A DNA stretch of 64,000 nt from Litoribrevibacter albus (GTDB taxonomy: Bacteria > Pseudomonadota > Gammaproteobacteria > Pseudomonadales > Litoribrevibacteraceae): positions 124,001-188,000 of the forward strand of contig NZ_BSNM01000016.1 of the NCBI RefSeq assembly GCF_030159995.1. Reading direction: 5' to 3'. The position numbers were made by a program, and so were the translations under genes. Of this stretch, positions 8,612 through 18,048 are shown one piece after another. The first letter of the stretch is position 1. The number at the start of each line of letters is the position of its first letter. The notes beneath the pieces were generated by a model. That model searched no databases. It was not told where the DNA came from and saw only the letters and a list, made by a program, of their open reading frames with translations.

Positions 8612-9601
8612 TTAACTTTTAACCGTCGTATTCTTTATGGTTTCATTCTTAACAGTAAGCACCGCACCTTGCCCTTCCGTGTTGACCTCAGCACCTAACT
8701 CGCTGCCCAGCTCTTGCTTAATATCTTTCCAGGCCAGCCCACGTTTTTGTTGCGTCACCTTGCCATCGTTTTCAATGGCAATGAGTTCACCGGCGATGGA
8801 CACGGCCACTTCCATCGGAAGTTTGCCCGGCACTTCACTCAAGCCAACCGGGCATTTGATCTGGTTAATTTCATCCAATGAAAAGCCGCGATGTTCAAGG
8901 CGCTTAACGAAACGCTGAGCTTTGGTGTCCGAACCGATCAGCCCAACATGACGCAATGCGTTACCGGCTTGCAGACGCTTCAACGCCGCCACACATAATT
9001 CATAATCTAACTGATGATTATGAGTCAGAATCAACACGTCCGCTCCTTCCGGCAAGGTAGCAATCTCACCACAAGGATCGTCCGTGACGACTTTGGAAAC
9101 ATTGGCAGGCACAGACGCAGGAAACTCCTCTTCACGAGAATCCACCCACGTCACTTTGCATGGCAGACCAGAAAGAATCGACACCAAAGACTTCGCCACA
9201 TGACCGGCACCAAACAGACCAATGTTGAACTGACAACCGGCAAAGGTTTCCACCAACACCGTGGCACTGCCGCCGCAGCACTGACCTAAAGAAGCACCTA
9301 AAGGAAAATGCTGGATTTCTTGAACAGAACGACCTTCGGCAATCATTTCACGGGCTTTGTTGGTCACCACAAATTCGAGATGACCACCCCCAATGGTGTC
9401 GAAGGTAGCATCACCGGTAATGACCATTTTGGAGCCCTGATCCCTTGGCGTAGAACCTGTGCATCCCAAGACCGTAATCAAGGCATAAGCCACACCCGAC
9501 TGCTGACAGTGTTGAATCGCATCAAACCACTTCATCGCAGGCGAGAACTTTTTATTTTCAAAACGGTTACTTTCAAAACTGCCATCATCAAACGCTTTCA
9601 T
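8612..9601 (-). CDS. xdhC: Xanthine dehydrogenase accessory protein XdhC
   Basis: The roughly 329-residue protein is of the XdhC/CoxI family. An N-terminal XdhC domain contains VLGCTGSTPRDQGSKMVI and a GGGHLEF segment. A Rossmann-like C-terminal domain begins near NIGLFGAGHVAKSL and contains LTHNHQLDYEL and a GLIGSDTKAQRF motif. The family binds and sulfurates molybdenum cofactor and inserts it into XdhB. ATGs occur at 9607 and 9601; the second has AAGG at a better distance (8 bases), so I use it. It lies 20-26 bases after xdhB in the same transcription unit. Confidence 0.9.
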   Translation of the reverse strand: MKAFDDGSFESNRFENKKFSPAMKWFDAIQHCQQSGVAYALITVLGCTGSTPRDQGSKMVITGDATFDTIGGGHLEFVVTNKAREMIAEGRSVQEIQHFPLGASLGQCCGGSATVLVETFAGCQFNIGLFGAGHVAKSLVSILSGLPCKVTWVDSREEEFPASVPANVSKVVTDDPCGEIATLPEGADVLILTHNHQLDYELCVAALKRLQAGNALRHVGLIGSDTKAQRFVKRLEHRGFSLDEINQIKCPVGLSEVPGKLPMEVAVSIAGELIAIENDGKVTQQKRGLAWKDIKQELGSELGAEVNTEGQGAVLTVKNETIKNTTVKS

Positions 9602-9627
9602 AGTCATGACCTTTCTTACTTAACCTA

Positions 9628-12066
9628 TTAAGCGTCCGCTGCGTCTGTATTTGCCATCTGCTCACGAACGGCCATCACCGAGTTCAACACACACTCAGGT
9701 GTCGCCGGCGTGTTCATTGGCGGGCTGATGGTGTAATCCGAAATGCTGGAAACTGCATCACGTAAAGCCGACCACACAGCAATACCCAACATGAATGGTG
9801 GTTCACCCACAGCTTTCGAACGGTATACCGTCTCTTCACCGTTCGGGCGGTCTTCCAACAGCTTCACTCGGAAATCCATTGGTGTATCACCCACGGCAGG
9901 GATTTTATAAGTCGCCGGGCCGTTGGATTGCAGTTTGCCAAGGTTATCCCACACCAGTTCTTCAGTGGTTAACCAACCCATGCCCTGAACAAAGGCGCCT
10001 TCAATCTGACCAATATCAATGGCCGGATTCAATGAACGACCCACATCATGAAGAATGTCGGTTCGAAGCACCTTGTATTCACCCGTTAAGGTATCAACCA
10101 AGACTTCAGAAACAGCGGCACCATTCGCGTAGTAGTAGAACGGGCGACCTTTGCCGGTTTCACGGTCGTAGTGGATCTTCGGTGTTTTATAGAAGCCGGT
10201 CGATGACAGAGGCACGCGCCCCATATACGCCTGCTGAACGAAATCAGCAAACGGTACCCATTGCTCTTCGCCAGCATCATTGGTCACAACTAAGTGATTC
10301 GATTGCAGACGAACTTTGTCTTCTGCAACGCCATAATGCTCAGAGGCAAACTTGAACAGGCCTTCTTTAATACGCAGACAGGCATCACGTGCCGCCATAC
10401 CGTTCAGATCAGAACCCGACGAGGCCGCTGTTGGCGAAGTGTTCGGCACTTTATCGGTACGGGTTGAAGACACCTGAATGGTATCCAAGTCCACCTGAAA
10501 CTCTTCCGCCACTACTTGCGCCACTTTCAGGAACAGGCCTTGGCCCATTTCGGTACCACCGTGGTTTAGGTGAATACTGCCGTCTGTGTAGATATGAACC
10601 AACGCACCGGCTTGGTTCAAGAACTGAACCGTAAACGAAATACCAAATTTAACCGGCGTTAACGCCAAGCCTTTTTTCATGAACGGGCTGTTGGCGTTGA
10701 AGGCTTTGATCTTTTCACGACGCTGCCAGTAGTCAGAACTGGCTTCCAGCTGTTCGATCAACTCCGGCAACACATTGTGTTCTACGGTTTGACCGTAATG
10801 GGTTTGGTTACGCTCATCGACCTGACCATCGGCGGTTTTGATATGGTCGTGCTTTACGCCATAGAGGTTGCGCTTACGGATGGTCAACGGGTCTTCACCC
10901 ACATGACGAGCGATGTCGTCCATCATCAGTTCCGCAACCATCATCCCTTGCGGGCCACCGAAACCACGGTAGGCTGTTGCAGACACGGTATGAGTCTTAC
11001 AACGATGACCCGTTACCGTAGCGTTATTCAGGTAGTACGCGTTATCGGAGTGGAACATGGCACGATCGACAATCGCGTCGGATAAGTCTGGCGAGTTACC
11101 ACACTTACCGGCCACCATGATTTCGGCACCTTGGATGATGCCGTGTTCATCGACCCCCACATCATAGGTGTTCAGGAAGTCATGGCGCTTACCCGTCATC
11201 ACCATGTCGTCATGGCGAGACATACGATACTTCACCGGCTTACCGGTTTTGTTCGCCAATAATGCAGCAATACAGGCCAAAGGAGCCGCCTGGGTTTCTT
11301 TACCACCGAAACCACCGCCCATACGACGTACTTCCACCTGCACTTTATTGATGCTGACGTTCAATACTTCGGCAACCAGCTTTTGAACTTCGGTCGGATG
11401 CTGACTGGAGGTATACACCATCATGCCGCCGTCTTCAGTCGGCATTACAGAACTCACCTGCCCTTCTAAGTAGAAGTGCTCCTGACCTTTTACATACTGC
11501 TGGCCTTGAATGCGGTGTGTCGCTTCAGACAAAGCTTTGGCAGAATCACCACGTTTATGCTGATGGGTCGGGCGAACAAAGTGATTCTTTTCTAACGCTT
11601 GCTCTACGGTCAGCACCTTATCCAGCACTTCGTATTCGATTTCAGCCAATGCGATCGCTTTCTTCGCTTGCTCAAAACTCTTGGCTGCGACGGCGAAGAT
11701 GGGTTGACCGACGTATTCACAAATCTCTTCAACCAAAACCGGGTCACCCGGGAATACAGGTCCAATGTCGGTATGACCAGGCACGTCTTTCACCGTAATT
11801 ACCGCTTCAACACCCGGTGCGGCGCGAACGGCCGAAAGATTCATCAGCTTGATACGCGCATGCGCGTGTTGGCTACCACCAACTGCCACGTGCAACTGAT
11901 TCGGATATTCCGGCATATCATCAACATACACCGCTTTACCGGTCACATGTTTTTCAGCACTTTCGTGCTTCATGCTCTGCCCTGTTTTACCCTTAGAAGG
12001 ACGCTCGCGCACTGGTAAGTCTTGAGAGCCAGCAACATTATCAGGAAGATCAATTAACTTACGCAT
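9628..12066 (-). CDS. xdhB: Xanthine dehydrogenase molybdopterin-binding subunit XdhB
   Basis: The 812-residue large subunit carries the molybdenum cofactor and oxidises hypoxanthine/xanthine to urate. Visible signatures are RRMGGGFGGKETQA, AYRGFGGPQGM, HGGTEMGQGLF and, near the C-terminus, KAVGEPPFMLG, which contains the catalytic Glu. The length is standard for bacterial XdhB. The start overlaps the xdhA end by eight bases, showing tight coupling. There is no Tat or Sec signal, consistent with a cytoplasmic enzyme. Confidence 0.96.
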   Translation of the reverse strand: MRKLIDLPDNVAGSQDLPVRERPSKGKTGQSMKHESAEKHVTGKAVYVDDMPEYPNQLHVAVGGSQHAHARIKLMNLSAVRAAPGVEAVITVKDVPGHTDIGPVFPGDPVLVEEICEYVGQPIFAVAAKSFEQAKKAIALAEIEYEVLDKVLTVEQALEKNHFVRPTHQHKRGDSAKALSEATHRIQGQQYVKGQEHFYLEGQVSSVMPTEDGGMMVYTSSQHPTEVQKLVAEVLNVSINKVQVEVRRMGGGFGGKETQAAPLACIAALLANKTGKPVKYRMSRHDDMVMTGKRHDFLNTYDVGVDEHGIIQGAEIMVAGKCGNSPDLSDAIVDRAMFHSDNAYYLNNATVTGHRCKTHTVSATAYRGFGGPQGMMVAELMMDDIARHVGEDPLTIRKRNLYGVKHDHIKTADGQVDERNQTHYGQTVEHNVLPELIEQLEASSDYWQRREKIKAFNANSPFMKKGLALTPVKFGISFTVQFLNQAGALVHIYTDGSIHLNHGGTEMGQGLFLKVAQVVAEEFQVDLDTIQVSSTRTDKVPNTSPTAASSGSDLNGMAARDACLRIKEGLFKFASEHYGVAEDKVRLQSNHLVVTNDAGEEQWVPFADFVQQAYMGRVPLSSTGFYKTPKIHYDRETGKGRPFYYYANGAAVSEVLVDTLTGEYKVLRTDILHDVGRSLNPAIDIGQIEGAFVQGMGWLTTEELVWDNLGKLQSNGPATYKIPAVGDTPMDFRVKLLEDRPNGEETVYRSKAVGEPPFMLGIAVWSALRDAVSSISDYTISPPMNTPATPECVLNSVMAVREQMANTDAADA

Positions 12067-13612
12067 GATAAAACTCTCCCGTCAGGCTGGTTTGGTTGAT
12101 GATGTCAGAAGTAGCAAGTTCGGAGGTATGCACTTGTTCGATGCGAGAAACCAGTTGAGGATTCAACAACTCAACCGCGCACTTATGAATCAAGCCTTTA
12201 GCCACATTGATACGGTAGTCGGCAGTCGCGCGAACATCCGTTAATGGCGTAAAGTCTTTGCTTAACTCGCTTGCCGCTTTAATAAAGGCACTTTCAGAAA
12301 TGGTTTGACCCAGCAAGGCTTTTTCCAGCTTGCAGGCCGATTTAGGAATCGCCGCCATACCACCAAAGCCAGAACGAACATCCGTGACCTTGTTGTCATC
12401 AATGGTAAAGACAAAAGCCGCCAGCACCGCTGAAATATCATCTTCAATACGCTTGGAAATCTTATATACCTTAAGCGCTTGGTTTTCTTTCAAGCGAGGA
12501 ATTCGAATAGCGCGAATGTATTCGCAAGATTGCAACGCGGTTTGTTTGTAATCGAGGAAGAACTTATCCAAAGACAACCAACGGTGGGTGTTCTTACTGA
12601 CCAGTTCAATCTCAGCACCTAACGCAATCAATACAGGCGGTGTGTCACCAATCGGTGATGCGTTACCAATGTTGCCACCCAAAGTGCCATTGTTACGCAC
12701 TTGGCGAGAGCCCAGACGATCCAATAACGCAGCAAATTCCGGGTAATGGGTTTTCAGAGTCGGTTCGATCTCGGCATAGGTCGCGGCCGAACCGATGGTA
12801 ATGAAGTCGTCCTGAACCTCGATGGTTTTCAACGATGGAATAGAACCAATCGACACCAGCTTGTTGATCGACTTATGAAATTGCGTCACTTCCAAGGCAA
12901 GATCGGTTGCACCGGCTACCATACGTGCGTCCGGATGTTCAGACAGTAATTCCTGTAATTGAATTTCATCGTCCACAACCCACGCTTGACCTTTCTTCAT
13001 AGCGCGGAAGCGCGTACGGGTTTCCGCTTCCACACCGGCGTGTTCAACCGGTTTGGAGACCAATTCTTCCGGCTGCCAGATTTCAACATTGTTTGTGGCT
13101 GGGTAGGCATGCATGTTTTTCGCGGCGTCGATGATCGGACGATAGCCGGTACAGCGGCACAAGTTACCAGACAAGGCATCGAGGATTTGATGCTGAGACG
13201 GCTCGCCTTCGACGTTTTGATGCAAGGCCGCCAATGACATGATGATGCCCGGCGTACAGAAACCGCACTGGGAACCGTGATAATCCACCATCGCTTGCTG
13301 CGCGGGATGCAGTTGTTGACCATCCGCTAAGGCATCAACAGTAATGACGCTTTTGCCATGCAATTGAGATAAGAAAGTGATGCAGCCATTGATGGCTTTA
13401 TAATGCCATTTGCCTGCATCAACATCGTTATCGTCTTTTGAAACGGGAATTTTCTCACCCAACAAAATACTGCATGCACCACAGTCTCCAGACCCACACC
13501 CTTCTTTGGTGCCCGTCAAAGATTGCTGTGTACGTAAATAGCGCAACACCGTCATATTCGGTGAAATATCGGCTTCTTCTACCCACCGACCATTTAGACA
13601 AAATTTAATCAC
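12059..13612 (-). CDS. xdhA: Xanthine dehydrogenase iron-sulfur/FAD subunit XdhA
   Basis: The 517-residue small subunit starts with a plant-type [2Fe-2S] domain (CGSGDCGACS around residues 38-48). A second [2Fe-2S] domain follows (CGFCTPG and LCRCTGYRP, residues about 110-155). The FAD-binding domain contains VAGATDLAL and RNNGTLGGNIGNASPIGD. It passes electrons from the molybdenum centre in XdhB to NAD+ or another acceptor. It is the first gene of the leftward arm, and its 5' flank is the long divergent regulatory region shared with the ABC importer. Confidence 0.96.
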   Translation of the reverse strand: MIKFCLNGRWVEEADISPNMTVLRYLRTQQSLTGTKEGCGSGDCGACSILLGEKIPVSKDDNDVDAGKWHYKAINGCITFLSQLHGKSVITVDALADGQQLHPAQQAMVDYHGSQCGFCTPGIIMSLAALHQNVEGEPSQHQILDALSGNLCRCTGYRPIIDAAKNMHAYPATNNVEIWQPEELVSKPVEHAGVEAETRTRFRAMKKGQAWVVDDEIQLQELLSEHPDARMVAGATDLALEVTQFHKSINKLVSIGSIPSLKTIEVQDDFITIGSAATYAEIEPTLKTHYPEFAALLDRLGSRQVRNNGTLGGNIGNASPIGDTPPVLIALGAEIELVSKNTHRWLSLDKFFLDYKQTALQSCEYIRAIRIPRLKENQALKVYKISKRIEDDISAVLAAFVFTIDDNKVTDVRSGFGGMAAIPKSACKLEKALLGQTISESAFIKAASELSKDFTPLTDVRATADYRINVAKGLIHKCAVELLNPQLVSRIEQVHTSELATSDIINQTSLTGEFYHA

Positions 13613-13754
13613 GTCAAAACCTGCATCGAGTCTTCAACTTTCCGACAAACGTACAGAAAGCCTGATTTTTATTGTTGGCCTGTATTAATTATGACCTATT
13701 TGTAGCATCTGGTATGATCAGACATCCGAAAAAGTAACATTTCCAAATTAATTC

Positions 13755-13770
13755 CTGACCAAATAGACAA
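13755..13770. promoter_or_regulatory. RutR-like operator 1
   Basis: CTGACCAAATAGACAA matches 11 of 14 specified positions of the known RutR palindrome TTGACCA-NN-TGGTCAA. It is one of four such sites in the 544-bp xdhA/ABC divergent region and is nearest to xdhA, 143 bases from its start. Confidence 0.5.
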
Positions 13771-13908
13771 GATTTAAAATAAGATACAATTTTTATTCCA
13801 AAAAGAAAACAGGCATCGCATTTTCTTTTTAACCGCCTATCTATTTTAGGTTTATTACGAACGATCACTGAATCCCCCACCAATATAAAATTTCTATTAG
13901 CACCAAAC

Positions 13909-13924
13909 ATGACCAATTGGTTAC
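13909..13924. promoter_or_regulatory. RutR-like operator 2
   Basis: ATGACCAATTGGTTAC matches 11 of 14 positions of the RutR-type palindrome, including the central TGACCA-NN-TGGT. GCACCA half-sites, like half of an NtrC enhancer, flank it at 13900-13905 and 13931-13936, but no full NtrC palindrome is present. Confidence 0.5.
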
Positions 13925-14049
13925 ATATATGCACCATTCGCACGCACACTTTTACACACCCACCAAAATTGATCATTTAATAACCTAACAATTAATTTAC
14001 AATATCGTGCTTCGATATTTTTTATCACTCCCTAAGCCATTGATCTAAG

Positions 14050-14065
14050 TTGACTTTCTGGACAA
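14050..14065. promoter_or_regulatory. RutR-like operator 3
   Basis: TTGACTTTCTGGACAA matches 11 of 14 positions of the RutR-type consensus, with intact outer arms TTGAC and CAA. It lies about 43 bases upstream of the sigma-54 -24 element. Confidence 0.45.
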
Positions 14066-14107
14066 TTTTTACAAAAAGTACTATTTTTCGCACAACTTTT
14101 TGAGAGA

Positions 14108-14124
14108 TTGGCAAAGAACTTGCC
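14108..14124 (+). promoter_or_regulatory. Sigma-54 (-24/-12) promoter of the purine importer operon
   Basis: TTGGCAAAGAACTTGCC has the invariant GG and GC dinucleotides separated by exactly ten bases and retains TTGGCA and TTGC of the consensus. It ends 32 bases before the ATPase start codon, so transcription would begin near 14135. Sigma-54 promoters need an enhancer-binding activator such as NtrC, which fits purines used as a nitrogen source. Confidence 0.7.
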
Positions 14125-14132
14125 TTCAAAAA

Positions 14133-14148
14133 CTGTCCATTTGGTCAG
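14133..14148. promoter_or_regulatory. RutR-like operator 4 over the predicted transcription start
   Basis: CTGTCCATTTGGTCAG is a near-perfect palindrome (CTGNCCA-TT-TGGNCAG) with 11 of 14 matches to the RutR consensus. It sits on the predicted +1 of the sigma-54 promoter, eight bases before the ATPase ATG, where a bound repressor would block transcription or translation. Confidence 0.55.
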
Positions 14149-14156
14149 GTTAGGTT

Positions 14157-15785
14157 ATGAAACGTATTGAATTAACGAATATCACCAAGCGATATCCAGG
14201 CTGTATTGCCAATCAGTCTGTGGCGCTATCTGTGGATGCGGGAGAAATTCATGCACTGCTTGGTGAGAACGGTGCAGGTAAAAGCACCTTGATGAAGATT
14301 ATCTATGGTGTGGTCAAGCCGGATGAAGGCACCATGCTGTGGGAAGGCCAGCCTGTTACCGTTCAAGGTCCAGCTCATGCCCGAAAACTAGGCATTGGTA
14401 TGGTTTTCCAGCACTTCTCATTGTTCGAGACCCTAACCGTCGCGGAAAACATTGCGCTTAGCCTGCCAAAAGAAGAAGTGTCCTCACTTGATGCGCTTAA
14501 AGCTCGTATCGTTGAAGTCTCCGGTCATTACGGCATGCAGTTGGACCCGGATCGCTATGTTCATACCCTGTCTATCGGTGAGCAACAACGGGTAGAGATT
14601 GTTCGCTGTCTGCTGCAAGACGTAAAACTGCTGATCTTGGACGAACCGACGTCAGTACTTACACCGCAAGAAGTGGACACCCTATTCAAAACACTTCATC
14701 AGTTATCGGATGAAGGCTGCAGCATTCTGTTTATTTCACACAAGCTGGATGAAGTACGCGCCTTGTGTGATGCCGCGACCATCCTTCGCGGCGGCAAAGT
14801 CAGTGGCGATTGCATCCCTAAGGACACCACCACCGAAGAAATTGCTCGGTTGATGGTAGGTGATGACACACCACTGACCGAAGATTATGAGAAGGCCATT
14901 GGTAAAGATCCGTTCTTAACCATTCATGCGCTGGATTTTAAATCCGATGACCCGTTTGCTACCGCCTTAAAAGGCATCGACCTGGAAGTAAAAGCCGGAG
15001 AAATTCTCGGCATTGCCGGCGTTGCAGGGAATGGGCAGGAAGAATTACTGAACCTGATCAGTGGCGAAGAAACCACCAAAGCGGACAGCATTTGTTTCGA
15101 GGGAGACAAGGTCGGTAACCTGACCCCGGAGAAACGTCGCCTTAAAGGTTTGGGCTTTGTTCCGGAAGAACGTTTAGGCCGTGGCGCTGTACCGGATATG
15201 TCACTGGAAGAAAATGCCCTGCTCACCGGTTACCAAGGTGAGCTGACCAATAAAGGCTGGATTAACACCGCGAAAGTCAAAGCCTTCGCCAAAGACATCA
15301 TCGAAAAGTTTAACGTCAAGACCGCCGGTTCGCAGGCCCAAGCCAAGAGTCTTTCTGGCGGGAACCTGCAAAAATACATCATTGGCCGTGAAATTCTTCA
15401 GAACCCTAAATTACTGGTGTGTTCACACCCTACCTGGGGCGTCGACATTGGCGCGGCCATTTTGATTCGTCATGCCTTGATTGATTTACGTGATCAAGGC
15501 GCTGCCGTTTTAGTGGTCTCGGAAGACATCGACGAGCTGTATTCCATCAGTGATCGTATCTGTGCGATTTGTGATGGACGCCTGTCTCCAATCAAGCCAA
15601 CTAGTGAAGTATCCATCAATCAACTGGGTATGTGGATGGCAGGGGATTTCAATGCACCGGCCAGCAAAGAAGCAAGTGCAGAGTCAAACCGTTCAGCCTC
15701 AGCCAATACCTCACCATCGAATGACACACCATCAAATGACTCATCTTCGAACGAAAGTCCTTCCAACGCAGCGGGAGGTCACTAG
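14157..15785 (+). CDS. ABC transporter ATPase, BMP/nucleoside-purine importer type
   Basis: The 542-residue protein has two tandem ABC ATPase domains. The first has Walker A GENGAGKS (residues 38-45), signature LSIGEQQRVE and Walker B LLILDEP. The second has a degenerate P-loop (GVAGNGQEE), signature LSGGNLQKYIIGRE and a changed Walker B (LLVCSHPTWGVD), the usual asymmetry of RbsA/YufO-like ATPases. It energises uptake through the two permeases encoded next. The last roughly 37 residues form a Ser/Asn/Pro/Thr-rich tail not expected in the family. It is the first gene of the rightward operon, directly behind a sigma-54 promoter. Confidence 0.93.
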   Translation: MKRIELTNITKRYPGCIANQSVALSVDAGEIHALLGENGAGKSTLMKIIYGVVKPDEGTMLWEGQPVTVQGPAHARKLGIGMVFQHFSLFETLTVAENIALSLPKEEVSSLDALKARIVEVSGHYGMQLDPDRYVHTLSIGEQQRVEIVRCLLQDVKLLILDEPTSVLTPQEVDTLFKTLHQLSDEGCSILFISHKLDEVRALCDAATILRGGKVSGDCIPKDTTTEEIARLMVGDDTPLTEDYEKAIGKDPFLTIHALDFKSDDPFATALKGIDLEVKAGEILGIAGVAGNGQEELLNLISGEETTKADSICFEGDKVGNLTPEKRRLKGLGFVPEERLGRGAVPDMSLEENALLTGYQGELTNKGWINTAKVKAFAKDIIEKFNVKTAGSQAQAKSLSGGNLQKYIIGREILQNPKLLVCSHPTWGVDIGAAILIRHALIDLRDQGAAVLVVSEDIDELYSISDRICAICDGRLSPIKPTSEVSINQLGMWMAGDFNAPASKEASAESNRSASANTSPSNDTPSNDSSSNESPSNAAGGH

Positions 15786-15788
15786 CCC

Positions 15789-16874
15789 ATGCTTCATCAA
15801 TTAACTCTAGAAAAACGGCCTTCTGACTCGAAAACAATGGCCTATCTGTCTCCGGTTTTGGCCATCGTACTAACCCTGGTTAGTGGTGGGCTACTGTTCG
15901 CGTCTTTGGGGAAAAGCCCGATGGACGCGCTATACACGTTTTTCGTGTCTCCGTTAACCGATCTCTATGGCTGGACAGAACTTTTCACCAAAGTCGCACC
16001 ATTGCTGTTGTGCGCTATGGGCTTAACCCTGTGTTTTAAAGCAAAAATCTGGAACATCGGTGCCGAAGGCCAGTTTATTCTCGGTGGTCTTGGCGGTGGC
16101 TATCTGGCGCTGGAATTGCTGAGCGTTGAGTCTTACTGGGTACTGCCGGCAGTTCTCTTCTTTGGTGCAATCTGCGGCATGTTATGGGCAGGTTTGGCCG
16201 CGCTGTTGAAAACCAAGTTTGGTGCCAATGAAATTCTGACCACCATCATGCTCAACTACATTGCCTTGAACTGGTTGTTGTATGGCGTGCACGGGCCATT
16301 GAAAGATCCGGAAGGATTTAACTTCCCGGAATCCGCGATGTTCTCCGAGTTCAGCACATTGCCTTTGGTGTTCGAAGATTACCGACTGAACATCAGCATT
16401 TACTTTGCGTTGTTTGCCGTTGCCATCATCTGGGCGCTGCTGTCCAAATCGCTGATTGGTTTCCAGATTTCGGTGATGGGTGAAGATAAATCTGCGGCTC
16501 GCTTTGCCGGGTTCAAGGAGAAGCGCCTAACCTGGTTTGCACTCCTCGCTTGTGGCGCGTTAGCCGGTCTAGCAGGCGTGTCTGAAGTGACCGGTCCGGT
16601 TGGGCAGCTCACCCCACATATTTCTCCCGGCTATGGTTACGCAGCCATCATCGTGGTGTTTCTTGGCAGAATGCATCCGGTAGGAATTCTACTTGCGTCT
16701 ATGTTGTTAGCACTTACTTACATGGGCGGTGAGATGGCTCAGATGGATTTATCGTTACCCAAATCCTTAACCGGGTTATTCCAAGGCATGTTGCTGTTCT
16801 ATCTGCTGGCCTGCGATTTATTAATCAGTTATCGAATTGTACGTACACGAGCTACGAAAACAGCAGTGCAATAG
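15789..16874 (+). CDS. ABC transporter permease (BMP family importer), first subunit
   Basis: The 361-residue hydrophobic protein has about nine or ten predicted membrane segments and the BPD_transp_2 family core (KAKIWNIGAEGQFILGGLGGG, then KTKFGANEILTTIMLNYIALNW). It pairs with the next permease to form the membrane channel for nucleosides or purine bases. A GGAGG ribosome site lies in the last codons of the ATPase gene and the start is three bases after its stop, so translation is coupled. Confidence 0.92.
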   Translation: MLHQLTLEKRPSDSKTMAYLSPVLAIVLTLVSGGLLFASLGKSPMDALYTFFVSPLTDLYGWTELFTKVAPLLLCAMGLTLCFKAKIWNIGAEGQFILGGLGGGYLALELLSVESYWVLPAVLFFGAICGMLWAGLAALLKTKFGANEILTTIMLNYIALNWLLYGVHGPLKDPEGFNFPESAMFSEFSTLPLVFEDYRLNISIYFALFAVAIIWALLSKSLIGFQISVMGEDKSAARFAGFKEKRLTWFALLACGALAGLAGVSEVTGPVGQLTPHISPGYGYAAIIVVFLGRMHPVGILLASMLLALTYMGGEMAQMDLSLPKSLTGLFQGMLLFYLLACDLLISYRIVRTRATKTAVQ

Positions 16875-16949
16875 CGAAAACAGCGGTGCAAAAACCGGCT
16901 AGGCATAAGCAATACGTAACGCAACACGAACGAAGAAAAGATTATCATT

Positions 16950-17876
16950 ATGGATATCGATTTAATTACTAACATCTTATTTGCGACCGTGCGTACCGGC
17001 ACCCCGCTGATTCTGATCGCGTTGGGCGAGATGGTCTGTGAGAAATCCGGCGTACTCAATCTCGGTCAGGAAGGCATGGTCTTAATGGGCGCTGTGCTTG
17101 GGTTTATCGCTGCGGTCGTCACCGGTAATGCAGGCTTTGGCATCATGGCCGCCATCGTTGCGGGCATGTTAATGTCGGCGCTGTTTGGCTTCCTAGCGAT
17201 CTCTCTGGTGTCTAACCAAGTAGCCACCGGTCTTGCATTAACCATCTTTGGTATCGGTTTGAGCGCCTTCTTAGGTTCCAACTACGTCGGCATGGGCTTG
17301 GAAGGCATCTCAGCTTGGGAAATCCCACTGCTTAGCGACATTCCTATCATCGGCAAGATTCTCTTCTCTCACGATCCATTGGTTTACCTGTCCTGGATCA
17401 TCTTCGGACTGCTGTTTTGGGTGTTTAAACGCTCTCGTATTGGTCTAACCATTCGTGCCGTCGGTGAAAATCCGGAAGCCGCTAACGCAACCGGTATCTC
17501 GGTAATGAAAGTGCGTTATGGCGCAGTGTTATTTGGTGGCGCAATGGCCGGTCTGGCTGGGGGTTACTTGTCCCTTGCTTACACCCCGATGTGGAATGAA
17601 GGCATGTCCGCCGGACGCGGCTGGATTGCTCTGGCCCTAGTGGTATTCGCCAGCTGGAAGCCAGAACGCATTCTGTTGGGTGCCTACCTGTTTGGAGCGG
17701 CTAGCATCATGCACCTGGTACTTCAGGGATTAGGTTTTGAAGCATCACCCAACCTACTGGCGATGCTGCCGTACGCTGCAACGATTTTAGTACTTGTACT
17801 GCTTGCCAATGATTCCATCAAGGCCAAGCTCAGCACGCCATTGGCTCTGGGCCAACCGTATCGTCCACAGGTTTAA
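16950..17876 (+). CDS. ABC transporter permease (BMP family importer), second subunit
   Basis: The 308-residue hydrophobic protein is of the same BPD_transp_2 family, with the characteristic GEMVCEKSGVLNLGQEGMVLMG segment near the N-terminus and AVGENPEAANATGISV in the cytoplasmic loop contacting the ATPase. It forms the second half of the translocation pore. It lies 75 bases after the first permease, in the same operon. Confidence 0.93.
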   Translation: MDIDLITNILFATVRTGTPLILIALGEMVCEKSGVLNLGQEGMVLMGAVLGFIAAVVTGNAGFGIMAAIVAGMLMSALFGFLAISLVSNQVATGLALTIFGIGLSAFLGSNYVGMGLEGISAWEIPLLSDIPIIGKILFSHDPLVYLSWIIFGLLFWVFKRSRIGLTIRAVGENPEAANATGISVMKVRYGAVLFGGAMAGLAGGYLSLAYTPMWNEGMSAGRGWIALALVVFASWKPERILLGAYLFGAASIMHLVLQGLGFEASPNLLAMLPYAATILVLVLLANDSIKAKLSTPLALGQPYRPQV

Positions 17877-18048
17877 CGGTAGCCATAGCCAAGAATCGTC
17901 AAGAGAGACAACAAGATAATTACAAACAGAACGCTCACCAATTACGTTGAACGTTCTGAATAAAGAAAACAGAAAACGAAAACTCACAATTTAAAAAACT
18001 AACAAACTAAAAACGTAAACAGTTTTTACACATTAATGAGGAAGCACT

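Noticed and set aside
9795-10355. 186-codon open frame opposite xdhB
   Set aside because: It lies entirely antisense to conserved xdhB motifs, and its protein has no sensible pattern; it is a shadow of codon bias.
17927-17958. CAGAACG/CGTTCTG inverted repeat between the second permease and the binding protein as a terminator
   Set aside because: The seven-base arms are separated by 18 bases with no T-run; too weak to call.
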